A DNA stretch of 50,709 nt from Jannaschia seosinensis (GTDB taxonomy: Bacteria > Pseudomonadota > Alphaproteobacteria > Rhodobacterales > Rhodobacteraceae). The notes under the pieces were generated by a model that did not search any database, was not told the DNA's origin, and saw only the letters and a program-made list of their open reading frames with translations. Shown here one piece after another: positions 32,992 through 41,286 of the stretch. The translations under genes and the position numbers were made by a program. Numbering within the stretch: position 1 is the stretch's first letter; the number at the start of each line of letters is the position of its first letter. The DNA is taken from contig NZ_CYPR01000014.1 in assembly GCF_001408515.1 (NCBI RefSeq), positions 1 through 50,709 of the forward strand. The letters are read 5' to 3'.

Positions 32992-35042
32992 GCAGTCAGT
33001 CTCTTCGGGTTCTGCGTATCCCCGGCTGTCAGCGTCTCCAGCCAAGCGGCAAGATCCTTCATACCTTCTTGCCAGCCAATCTGCGCGCGCCAGCCAACAG
33101 TCTCCTGCAGGCGCCGCGTGTCGGCGGCAAAATACAGTTGGTCCCCCGTCCGCCAATCTTCCGTCCGCAGCACGGGTTGAACGCCCGTCAGGCGACGGAT
33201 CTCGTCGAGCACCGTCATCAAGCTGACCGCATTCGCGGGGCCGCCGCCGAGGTTCAGAGGCCGCCCCTTCAGACGGTTCAGGTTCCCCATTACCGTCCGG
33301 TAGGCCGCGACCGCATCCGAGACATGCAGCACATCGCGCACTTGCCGGCCGTCGCCGTAGATGGTGATCGGGTCTCCCCGCAACGCGGCCAGAAGGAAAT
33401 GCGCGACCCAGCCCTGATCCTCTGTCCCGAACTGGCGGGGGCCGTAGATGCAGCTCATGCGCAGCACGGCGGTCGGCAGGTCGTAGGTCTTCGCGTAATC
33501 CAGCACGTACTGATCCGCGACACCCTTGGAGCAGCCATAAGGCGTGCTGAAGTCGAGCGGCCGGGTTTCCCCGATGCCGAAGCGGCGGGTATCCTCGTCC
33601 ACCGGCAGCCAACGGTCTCCCATCTGCTGCACGGCGAGGTCCTGAAGCTGCCCGTAGACCTTGTTCGTCGATGCGAACACGAGCGGGATCTGACGGTCCG
33701 TGCCCCGGATCGCCTCCAGCACGTTGAGCGTGCCTTGGGCGTTGATTGCGAAGTCCTCGACCGGGTCCTCGATGCTGGTGGTGACGGCCACTTGGGCCGC
33801 AAGGTGGTAAATTCCGGCCGCGTCGCCGACCACGTCGCGCAGGGCAGTTTCGTCGCGCAAATCCGCAAGTATCGGATGCAGCCGGTCCGATTGCCGCTGC
33901 TGCAGCCAACTCAGGTTGGTCTCGACTCCGTCGCGGCCGAGGTTGTCGAAGACGATCACCTCTTCGCCGTCCTGCAAGAGCGCATCGGCGAGGTTGGAGC
34001 CGATGAAGCCCGCCCCACCGAGAACCACCCAAGGCTTCGCCCCGGTCGTCAGTCTCGGCGCCGCAACCTCGCGCGCGAAGGCCACCGCCTTCGGGCCGCC
34101 CGCGTTCAGCAGTCGCCGCAGAACCTTCGGTCGCCCGCGAACATCCGTGACGCCGAGATGGTAGTGCCGGGGGTCGAAGTAGAGCCCCTCCTGCACGGCG
34201 ATATGCTTCGGGATGTCCTGCCAGCCATACCAGTAGAGCCGGTCCGCCTTCGTGCGCAGCGCGTCGAGGAACCGGTCCGCCTGCTTCGCCTCGTCATGAC
34301 GCCAGGTGGAGTAGCCGCCTTCGGTGATCCAGACTTCCGCCTTGGGATTGTGACCCTTCAGGACGCTTCGCGCCTCATCCACCACGGCGTTCCAGCCGTT
34401 CCACGCGCCGATGTCGCTGTCCCAAGTGCCTGGAAATCCGTGGCAGCCGACGGCGTCGACATGCTCCAGCACCCCGCGCTTGCCCATCAGGTCCAGCCAG
34501 TAGGCGTCAAAAGGCGCAGGTCCGCCGAGGACGACTTTCCAGCCCCGGTGCTTGGCCCAGTAGGCCGCCGCCCCGATCATTTCGCAGAACATCTGCCAGT
34601 CGTGGTCGAGCCGCCAATCCCAATCAAGCAGGTTATTCGGCTCGTTCCACAATTCGATATGCGTGAAATGCTCGCCATAGCGAGTCAGGATCTCATCCAC
34701 GAAGTCCGCATAATCCCGTAGCCGCTTTGGCGGGCCGGAAGAGAGCCCCGTCCGCGACAGCGACGGCGGCGTGTAGTGCAGGCAGGGAAGAAGATCGATC
34801 CGCTGGCCGAGTTTCGGGATCAGCCAGTCGTACCATTCCCGCCCGCCGGGCTGGTGGTATTCCGCCCAGGAAAGCTGCGTGCGCAGGTGGGAGGCTCCGC
34901 AGGCGAGCATCCCATCGAGAGCTTCCTCGACACGCGCGCGTTCGCCCAGCCGGAACCATTCGACGAATCCGAACGCGCGGTCCTCGGGGTCCTGCAAATC
35001 CGAGTTTGGGGTGTGAGGCATCGAGTCGTCTGTATGGCTCAT
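32988..35042 (-). CDS. GH39-like glycosidase fused to NAD-dependent epimerase
   Basis: This is a 684-residue fusion. Residues about 20-325 resemble a clan GH-A glycoside hydrolase of the GH39/beta-xylosidase kind: IELWNEPNNLLDW carries the acid/base Glu134, and VWITEGGYSTW the nucleophile Glu241. There is no signal peptide, so it would act in the cytoplasm. Residues about 336-684 form an extended SDR: VLGGAGFIGSNLADALL (342-348 Gly-rich loop), STNKVYGQ, TPYGCSKGVADQY (Tyr, Lys), and VRDVLHVSDAV, close to CDP-paratose 2-epimerase and UDP-glucose 4-epimerase types. ATG 35042 overlaps the previous stop (ATGA). One chain with opposite-sounding activities is unusual; the hydrolase half may be non-hydrolytic. 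Confidence 0.85.
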   Translation of the reverse strand: MSHTDDSMPHTPNSDLQDPEDRAFGFVEWFRLGERARVEEALDGMLACGASHLRTQLSWAEYHQPGGREWYDWLIPKLGQRIDLLPCLHYTPPSLSRTGLSSGPPKRLRDYADFVDEILTRYGEHFTHIELWNEPNNLLDWDWRLDHDWQMFCEMIGAAAYWAKHRGWKVVLGGPAPFDAYWLDLMGKRGVLEHVDAVGCHGFPGTWDSDIGAWNGWNAVVDEARSVLKGHNPKAEVWITEGGYSTWRHDEAKQADRFLDALRTKADRLYWYGWQDIPKHIAVQEGLYFDPRHYHLGVTDVRGRPKVLRRLLNAGGPKAVAFAREVAAPRLTTGAKPWVVLGGAGFIGSNLADALLQDGEEVIVFDNLGRDGVETNLSWLQQRQSDRLHPILADLRDETALRDVVGDAAGIYHLAAQVAVTTSIEDPVEDFAINAQGTLNVLEAIRGTDRQIPLVFASTNKVYGQLQDLAVQQMGDRWLPVDEDTRRFGIGETRPLDFSTPYGCSKGVADQYVLDYAKTYDLPTAVLRMSCIYGPRQFGTEDQGWVAHFLLAALRGDPITIYGDGRQVRDVLHVSDAVAAYRTVMGNLNRLKGRPLNLGGGPANAVSLMTVLDEIRRLTGVQPVLRTEDWRTGDQLYFAADTRRLQETVGWRAQIGWQEGMKDLAAWLETLTAGDTQNPKRLTA

Positions 35043-36145
35043 GCCACGAGCCCGCGCGTCTCGAGCTGGGCGCGCATGGCTTCGCCTCCATCCGTCGCCT
35101 CCGACGAAGCGATCCACTGCGCCATTTCGCCCATCCGGTCTTCAAGAAGATAGCGCGGCTCGAAGCCCAGCAGATGCCGCGCCTTTGAGATGTCGGCGTA
35201 ACAATGCCTGATATCGCCGGCGCGCGCCTTGCCAAGGATCTGGGGCTGGAGGTCCACGCCCATCGCATCGGCCAACATCGTCGCCACGTCCGCAATCCGG
35301 TACGCGTGCCCGGAGCCGATGTTGACAACCTCACCGGCCGCGTCGGGCGCCTCCATCGCCAGACGGAAGGCGCGGGCAACATCGTCGACATGCACGAAAT
35401 CGCGCTGCTGGTTTCCGTCCTCGAACACCATCGGCGGCTGGCCGTTCATCAACCGCGAGCCGAAATTTGCCAGCACACCCGTGTAGGGGTTGGACAGCGC
35501 CTGCCCCGGCCCGAACACGTTGAATAGCCGGAGCGCCACGACCTCCACCGGATAAGCCTGCCCGATGATCAGGCATGCCTTCTCCTGCGCGTATTTGGTC
35601 AGCGCATAGATCGAGGCAAGATCCACCGGCTTGCTCTCGTCCGTCGGCGCCGGGGATAGCCGCTCCCCGTCCGACGCCATCGGATCCCACCTGCCTTCGC
35701 GGATGCTGGCCGGATCGCGCCGCACGGCGTTCATCGGCTGCCCATCTGCGGTGCGGTACAGGCCCTCACCATAGACGGACATGGAGGAGGCAAGCACCAG
35801 CCGCTTCACCGGACGCTCGATCACCGCCTCCAGCAACACCGCCGTCCCAAGATCGTTACCGCCGACATAGCGGGCGATTTCGTACATGCTCTGGCCGACA
35901 CCAACCTCGGCGGCGAGATGGAACACTTGGTCCACTCCATCAAGCGCCCGGGCCACGACCTCGGGATCGCGAACGTCGCCGCGAACGAACTCGACCTCCT
36001 CAGGCGGCTGCGCGGGCGCCTCCCCGTGCACCTGCTCGACGAAATCGTCGAGCACGCGGACGGCACAGCCTTCGGCCAGCAACTCCGCACACAGGCGACG
36101 ACCAATAAAGCCGGCGCCGCCGGTCACGAGGCAAAGGTTCGACAT
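35039..36145 (-). CDS. NAD-dependent sugar epimerase/dehydratase (extended SDR)
   Basis: The product has 368 residues. The N-terminal LVTGGAGFIGRRLCAELLAE binds NAD; LVLASSMSVYGEG and IYALTKYAQEKA hold the Ser, Tyr and Lys; RLFNVFGPGQALSNPYTGV and NQQRDFVHVDDVARAF follow. It resembles dTDP-L-rhamnose 4-epimerase and UDP-glucose 4-epimerase types; the exact nucleotide sugar is unknown. ATG 36145 has AGGAG about 11 bases upstream. It is the first gene of the nine-gene glycan operon. Confidence 0.88.
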   Translation of the reverse strand: MSNLCLVTGGAGFIGRRLCAELLAEGCAVRVLDDFVEQVHGEAPAQPPEEVEFVRGDVRDPEVVARALDGVDQVFHLAAEVGVGQSMYEIARYVGGNDLGTAVLLEAVIERPVKRLVLASSMSVYGEGLYRTADGQPMNAVRRDPASIREGRWDPMASDGERLSPAPTDESKPVDLASIYALTKYAQEKACLIIGQAYPVEVVALRLFNVFGPGQALSNPYTGVLANFGSRLMNGQPPMVFEDGNQQRDFVHVDDVARAFRLAMEAPDAAGEVVNIGSGHAYRIADVATMLADAMGVDLQPQILGKARAGDIRHCYADISKARHLLGFEPRYLLEDRMGEMAQWIASSEATDGGEAMRAQLETRGLVA

Positions 36146-36758
36146 CTGTAAAAAGCTCCTGAGACTGCATGCGGTCAATTTGTACGCAGTTTAACAACCG
36201 GAAGCGGCTGTTGTTCCAGAAGCTGAAGCTGTTTCCCTCTCGTCAGGCTTGCGGCGGGGCAAATAAAGACGCCGCCCCTGCTCCGGCGCGAAGGATGCCT
36301 CTAGGGCGGAGCCTGGATCGCTTGGCGCATCGAAGCTTTTGGCGGGGCTTCGACTTCTTTCTGAACCGCACATTCGCTTGCTGCAAATGTTCTCCTCGGG
36401 CAAAGCCATACCCGCGCCAGCTTCCAACGCCGATGCCATGACCACAACCGCCGCTGATTACCGGCGCAAGTAACCTCGGCTTGTGAATGACTGCCGTAGA
36501 TTGCACGCATGCAGGTCCCTTGGATTTAGCGGGATCGCGAACGGGGGACGAAGACGGTTGCGCACCCTTCGTCCTCTCCCCCTGTCGCAGAGCATTTGCT
36601 TCGGAGAGAGACGGAGGTGTTGGCTGGAAGCCGAGCTGTAGCCTCGGATCGCAAGACCCCGAGCGGCTCGGCTCTCGTACAACCATTAATTCTAACTGAC
36701 GAGGTTGGAGTAACGCCTCAAACACCCCCTGCCGGAGCCAAGGAAGCTTTCTGCCCAA
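36146..36758. other. 613-base intergenic region with lower G+C
   Basis: I find no supported gene between the glycan operon and the ArgE-like gene. Minus-strand frames of up to about 170 codons are open, but the protein text is low in family-like character and has no good ribosome site. The stretch is visibly less G+C rich than its surroundings. It should hold the promoter and a long leader for the glycan operon. Weak inverted repeats occur (for example AACAAC and GTTGTT at 36194-36216). Confidence 0.5.
36193..36217 (-). promoter_or_regulatory. imperfect EcfG-like promoter before the glycan operon
   Basis: On the minus strand GGAAC (36217-36213), 16 bases, TGTT (36196-36193) differs by one base from GGAAC-N16-CGTT and lies 48 bases before the first gene of the operon. 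It is suggestive only. Confidence 0.25.
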
Positions 36759-37910
36759 TCAAGCCGGGCGGCGCGCGATCCCCGTCAGAAGGTCGAGACA
36801 GGCCTCGAGCTGGCCGATTTCGACGTATTCGTTGGCCTTGTGCGCCTGCGCGATATCACCGGGTCCGCAGACAACCGCGTCACAGCCGAGGGACTGAAAC
36901 AATCCCGCCTCGGTGCCGAAGGATACGACATCGGCCCCGTTCGCACCCGTCAGGCTGGCGACGAGGGCCGCCGCCTCATTGTCATCGACAGGCTCGAGGC
37001 CCTGAACCTCGCCGATGGTTTCGGTGACGATACTTGCGTCCGGATGGACCGTGCGCATCGCGGGCAAAAGCACATCGTTGCAATAGTCGCGTGCGGTACG
37101 CGTCGCCCGAATCTGGTCATCCTTCGATACCGGCCTGAGTTCCCAGTCGACGCGGGCGAGCCCGGCGATGACGTTATGGGCCACACCGCCCTCGATTCGA
37201 CCGATCTGGAGGGTGGTCCACGGCGGGTCGAAACGGCTGTTGGCGGGGGCGCGGCCGCGCAAATCCCCGCGCAGTTCCAGGAGGCGCGAGGCGAACCGGG
37301 CGGCATATTCGACGGCCGAGACACCCCGGTCCGGCTGCGAGCCGTGACCTTCAAGACCATGGAAATGCGTGGAGTATTCGCAGCACCCCTTGTGTCCCTC
37401 CACGATCCGCATCGATGTCGGCTCTCCGATCAAGGCGAGCCGCGGGCGCAGCCCTTCCGCACGCAGAACCTCGACAAGCTGCTGACCGCCGAGGCAGCCC
37501 ACTTCCTCATCATAGGTGGCGGCTATGTGCATCGGGCGCGTCGCCTCGGCGAGATCGGGCAGACAGGCCATGATGCAGGCGAGGAACCCCTTCATGTCGC
37601 AGGTTCCGCGCCCGTAGAGACGTCCGTCTTCTTCACGCAGGACGAACGGATCGGACGTCCAGTCGGTCTCTTCGGCAGGCACCACGTCGGAATGCCCCGA
37701 CATCACCACGCCGCCGTCGCCTTCCGGACCGAATGTGGCGAAGAGATTGGCCTTTGTGCCGTCATCACTTGCAATTACGCGCACTCGCCCGCCCGCAGCC
37801 CCAATCCGGTCCGCCATCCACAGGATCAGGTCGAGATTGCTGTCGGAGGATACGGTGGGAAAAGCCACAAGATCGCTCAGGGTCGAGATTGTGGTCTCAA
37901 GCCGGTTCAT
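36759..37910 (-). CDS. argE: M20-family deacetylase, ArgE-like
   Basis: This is a 383-residue zinc amidohydrolase of the N-acetylornithine deacetylase type. Metal and catalytic motifs are VVMSGHSDVVPAEETDW (His, Asp), LYGRGTCDMKGFLACI (bridging Asp), ATYDEEVGCLGG (Glu-Glu), and LIGEPTSMRIVEGHKG. It follows the aminotransferase of the ectoine locus on the same strand, after a 388-base gap. Its classical role is arginine synthesis. The context makes N-acetyl-2,4-diaminobutyrate, the product of ectoine hydrolysis, a reasonable alternative substrate. The start at 37910 has only a weak ribosome site; starts up to 37964 are possible. Confidence 0.85.
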   Translation of the reverse strand: MNRLETTISTLSDLVAFPTVSSDSNLDLILWMADRIGAAGGRVRVIASDDGTKANLFATFGPEGDGGVVMSGHSDVVPAEETDWTSDPFVLREEDGRLYGRGTCDMKGFLACIMACLPDLAEATRPMHIAATYDEEVGCLGGQQLVEVLRAEGLRPRLALIGEPTSMRIVEGHKGCCEYSTHFHGLEGHGSQPDRGVSAVEYAARFASRLLELRGDLRGRAPANSRFDPPWTTLQIGRIEGGVAHNVIAGLARVDWELRPVSKDDQIRATRTARDYCNDVLLPAMRTVHPDASIVTETIGEVQGLEPVDDNEAAALVASLTGANGADVVSFGTEAGLFQSLGCDAVVCGPGDIAQAHKANEYVEIGQLEACLDLLTGIARRPA

Positions 37911-37991
37911 AGCCTGACCGCCGATCTGTGGGTGCGGTCGTCGGATAATCCCGACGCCGGACATACGCTTAGAACTGTCTTCTCGGTGATC

Positions 37992-38010
37992 CGAACGATC
38001 GGGTCGTTCG
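37992..38010. repeat. perfect inverted repeat in the gap between aminotransferase and ArgE-like gene
   Basis: CGAACGA (37992-37998), five bases, TCGTTCG (38004-38010) is a perfect dyad inside a 388-base gap (37911-38298) that holds no supported gene. It may be an operator for the ArgE-like gene, or a hairpin that ends the aminotransferase transcript. There is no T run. Confidence 0.45.
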
Positions 38011-38298
38011 CTCGTGATCCAGCCACTAATCTCCACGTCATCCGACATTCTCCCAGTGGCTGACCAGTCACGGCAATGATGGCCGGAACCGGTAAGGTGA
38101 TCAACTCCTTCGAGAGGTGATCGTGCTGATCCACCTCTAAGCGCGTCCAACCTCGGACGGAAGCCGCCGCCGAACCGACAGCCCTCGCGATGCAGGCAAA
38201 TATTACCTTCGCTGTCCGGCTGCGGCGGTCGGAGCACAAACTACGATCCTTGATGCTCAGAGGGGGCAGATCGCCCTGCCCCCTCCTGTGCAGACCTG

Positions 38299-39681
38299 TC
38301 AGTCGCCAAGCACTTCGTGGACCGCGGCAGTCGTCACTTCAACGACACGATCGGCTTCTTCGCGGCTGAGGCACAGTGGCGGTGCGAAGCCGAGGATGTC
38401 ACCTTGCGGCATCGCGCGCGCGATCACACCCTTCTCGACCATCTTGCCGACCACTGCGCCCGCGATCTTGCCCGGATGCTCGTAGAAGCGGCGGGCCTCG
38501 CGATCCTCGACCAACTCAACAGCACAGAGCATCCCCTCGCCCCGCACGTCGCCCACATGCGGATGCTGCGCGAGGGCGTCGCGCATCTGCGTGTTGAGGT
38601 AAGCCCCAACATCACCGGCATTGGTGACGAGGCCGAGCTTGTCGACCAGCTCGAGATTGGCGACCCCCGCCGCCGCGCCGATCGGGTGGGCCGAATAGGT
38701 CCAGCCATGACCGATCGGGCCGTTCTCGTCGGTGCCCTGCTCCAGAACTTTCCACATCCGCTCGCCGACGACCGAACCCGAGAGCGGCGCGTAGGCCGAA
38801 GTCAGACCCTTGGCGAGAGTGATGAGATCCGGCTCCAGCCCATAATGCTCGGACCCGGTGATCGAGCCGAGCCGCCCGAAGCCGGTGACAACCTCGTCGG
38901 CGATCAGCAGGATATCGTGCTTCCTGAGCACCTCCTGAATTGCGGCCCAGTATCCTTCCGGCGGCGGCACGATCCCGCCCGTTCCCAGAACCGGCTCACC
39001 GATGAAGGCCGCGATCGTGTCCGCACCCTCCCGCTCGATCAGCGCCTCGAGTTCGGCCACGCAATGAGCGGTGAACTGCGCCTCTGTCATGTCCGCCTCA
39101 GGGCGACGGAAGTAATAAGGCGCCTCGGTATGGATCACCTGCGAAAGCGGCAGGTCGAATTTCTTGTGGAAAAGCCCGAGACCCGTCAGCGAGCCGGTCA
39201 TCAGGCCCGAGCCATGATAGCCGCGCCAGCGCGAGATGATCTTCTTCTTTTCGGGACGGCCGAGGATGTTGTTGTAGTACCAGACGAGCTTGATGTTCGT
39301 CTCGTTCGCGTCCGAACCCGACATGCCGAAATAGACCTTCGACATGTTCTTGGGCATCCGCTCGAGCACCATGTGCGCAAGCGTGATCGACGCCTCCGTG
39401 CCGTGGCCCACATAGGCATGGTAATACGCCAGCTCGTGCGCCTGCTTAGCGATCGCCTCGGCGATCTCGGTACGGCCGTAGCCCACGTTGACGCAGTAGA
39501 GCCCGGCAAACGCATCGAGAAGGCGCTTGCCGTCACGGTCCTCGATGAAGACGCCTTCGCCGCCGGTCACGATCCGCTGCGGGGCCTCGCCGCGGGCGAA
39601 TTGCGCGAGATGGGTCGAGGGATGGAAGAAGCTCTCCCGGTCCCACTGCGCAAGTTGGTCGTTTGTCAGCATCTTGTTCAT
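38299..39681 (-). CDS. doeD: class III aminotransferase of the ectoine catabolic locus (DoeD/Atf type)
   Basis: This is a 460-residue PLP enzyme, probably converting L-2,4-diaminobutyrate to aspartate semialdehyde at the end of ectoine breakdown. Visible motifs are FAGLYCVNVGYGRTEIAEAI, KVYFGMSGSDANETNIKLVW, SRWRGYHGSG, LLIADEVVTGFGRLG (PLP-ring Asp), LITLAKGLTSAYAPLSG with the PLP Lys, and TYSAHPIGAAAG. AAGGAGA precedes ATG 39681. It lies 13 bases after the aldehyde dehydrogenase, as in known atf-ssd-asnC sets. Sequence alone could also fit an omega-amino acid transaminase. Confidence 0.85.
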   Translation of the reverse strand: MNKMLTNDQLAQWDRESFFHPSTHLAQFARGEAPQRIVTGGEGVFIEDRDGKRLLDAFAGLYCVNVGYGRTEIAEAIAKQAHELAYYHAYVGHGTEASITLAHMVLERMPKNMSKVYFGMSGSDANETNIKLVWYYNNILGRPEKKKIISRWRGYHGSGLMTGSLTGLGLFHKKFDLPLSQVIHTEAPYYFRRPEADMTEAQFTAHCVAELEALIEREGADTIAAFIGEPVLGTGGIVPPPEGYWAAIQEVLRKHDILLIADEVVTGFGRLGSITGSEHYGLEPDLITLAKGLTSAYAPLSGSVVGERMWKVLEQGTDENGPIGHGWTYSAHPIGAAAGVANLELVDKLGLVTNAGDVGAYLNTQMRDALAQHPHVGDVRGEGMLCAVELVEDREARRFYEHPGKIAGAVVGKMVEKGVIARAMPQGDILGFAPPLCLSREEADRVVEVTTAAVHEVLGD

Positions 39682-39694
39682 GTCGGTCTCCTTG

Positions 39695-41179
39695 TCATGC
39701 CCAGTCGCGGCAGACGTATTTGATGTCGGTGAAGGCCTCGAGCCCATAACGGGCTCCCTCTCGGGCGAGGCCGGATTGCTTCATGCCGCCGAACGGGATC
39801 GGCGCGCCGGTGACCTTGGTGCGGTTCACCGCAACCATCCCGAATTGCAGCGCCCGGCTGGCACGGTAGATGCGTCGCGGGTCCTGCGTGTGCAGGTAGG
39901 CCACAAGTCCGTATTCCGTCGCGTTGGCCCGGTCGAGCGCCTCCGCCTCGGTGTCGAAGGCGGTGATGGCAGCGACGGGGCCGAAGGTCTCCTCGTGCAT
40001 GATCTTTGCGTCGGCTGCGACATCGGCCAGAACGGTCGGCTGGTAGAAGAGCGGCCCCTGCTCGTCGCGCGCACCCCCGCAATGGAGCTTGGCGCCGCGC
40101 TCCAGCGCATCTGAAACGTGCTCTTCCTGCTTGGCCACAGCACGCTCGTTCATCAGGGGACCGAGATCGGGATCGTCGCAGCCAGGCCCCAGCGTCAGCG
40201 CCCGGGTCGCCTCCGCGAACCGTTCGCAGAAGGTGTCGTAGACCGAGCGCTCGACGAAGAACCGGTTGGCGCCCAGACAGTCCTGCCCGGTGGTTGCAAA
40301 CTTCGCCTTCACCGCCTCTGCGATCGCCCGATCCATGTCGGCGTCTGCGAAGACCAGGAACGGGGCGTGTCCACCAAGCTCCAGCACCAGACGCTTCACG
40401 GTGTCCGCGGATTGGCGGTAAAGCAGGCGGCCGATTTCGGTGGACCCCGTGAAGGAGAGCGCCCGGACCCGTTCATCCGACGTCCAGGCGCCGACGATCT
40501 CGGGCGCGGCACCGGTCACGACGTTGAAGACACCGTCCGGCAAGCCAACCCGCCGGGCGAGTTCGGCCAGAGCCAGCGCGGAGAGCGGCGTCTCGGCCGA
40601 CGGATGCACAACCGTCGTACAACCGGCCGCGATGGCGGCGGCGGCCTTCCGGGTGATCATTGCGGACGGGAAGTTCCACGGTGTCACCAGCGCCGCAACG
40701 CCTACCGGCTCACGCCAGAGTTCGACCTCCGCATCCTTCAGGTGCGATGTGACGCCTTCGATGTTCGGCCGGCGCGCCTCCTCCGCGTAGAACTCCAGAA
40801 AGGACGCGGCGTAGTCAATCTCGCCGCGCGCCTCGGAAATCGGTTTGCCCTGCTCTGCGGTCATGATCCGCGCGAGATCCTCGCGGTGTTCCAGCATCCC
40901 GCGATACCAGGCGTGCAACAGCCGGGCGCGCTCTTGCGGAAGCGAGACCGACCAGTCCTCGAACGCCTCCTGGGCCACATCCACCGCCCGGCTCGCATCC
41001 TTCGCCGTCAGCTTCGCAACCTGCGCAACCTCCTCCCCGGTCGCCGGATCGGTCACCGCGAACTGCCCCTCGCCGTCTACCCAGTCGCCGCCGATGCGGC
41101 TCCGGGTCTGGAGAAGGCCGGGATCGGCAAGAAACGCCGCAAGATTGGTGTGCTCGTGTGCGTGCGCGACGTTTCCCAT
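39695..41179 (-). CDS. doeC: aldehyde dehydrogenase (aspartate/succinate-semialdehyde type, DoeC/Ssd)
   Basis: The 494-residue NAD(P)-dependent aldehyde dehydrogenase has TPWNFPSAMITRKAAAAIAA, FTGSTEIGRLL, LELGGHAPFLVF with the general-base Glu, and FATTGQDCLGANRFFV with the catalytic Cys. In ectoine degradation such an enzyme oxidises aspartate semialdehyde to aspartate. The usual VVKP of the cofactor site reads VVHPSAETPLSAL, so His replaces a normally conserved Lys. ATG 41179 follows GGAGGA. It is the middle gene of asnC-ssd-atf. Confidence 0.87.
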   Translation of the reverse strand: MGNVAHAHEHTNLAAFLADPGLLQTRSRIGGDWVDGEGQFAVTDPATGEEVAQVAKLTAKDASRAVDVAQEAFEDWSVSLPQERARLLHAWYRGMLEHREDLARIMTAEQGKPISEARGEIDYAASFLEFYAEEARRPNIEGVTSHLKDAEVELWREPVGVAALVTPWNFPSAMITRKAAAAIAAGCTTVVHPSAETPLSALALAELARRVGLPDGVFNVVTGAAPEIVGAWTSDERVRALSFTGSTEIGRLLYRQSADTVKRLVLELGGHAPFLVFADADMDRAIAEAVKAKFATTGQDCLGANRFFVERSVYDTFCERFAEATRALTLGPGCDDPDLGPLMNERAVAKQEEHVSDALERGAKLHCGGARDEQGPLFYQPTVLADVAADAKIMHEETFGPVAAITAFDTEAEALDRANATEYGLVAYLHTQDPRRIYRASRALQFGMVAVNRTKVTGAPIPFGGMKQSGLAREGARYGLEAFTDIKYVCRDWA

Positions 41180-41286
41180 CAAATCCTCCGTTTGCGTATG
41201 ACTGGACTATAGACACTCCGCCCCGAGGCTTTCTCTTTTGGGAAGCCTAAAGCGGAGAAATCCTCCAAATTACCGGCGGGAACCGA

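Noticed and set aside
32992-34032. N-terminal two-thirds of a 620-codon minus frame that continues into the orphan gene
   Set aside because: This part is an out-of-frame reading of the epimerase domain; only the portion after the ATG at 32991 is considered.
36243-36758. 171-codon minus-strand frame upstream of the glycan operon
   Set aside because: It has no ribosome site, no family-like text and no coupling to a neighbour; treated as intergenic.
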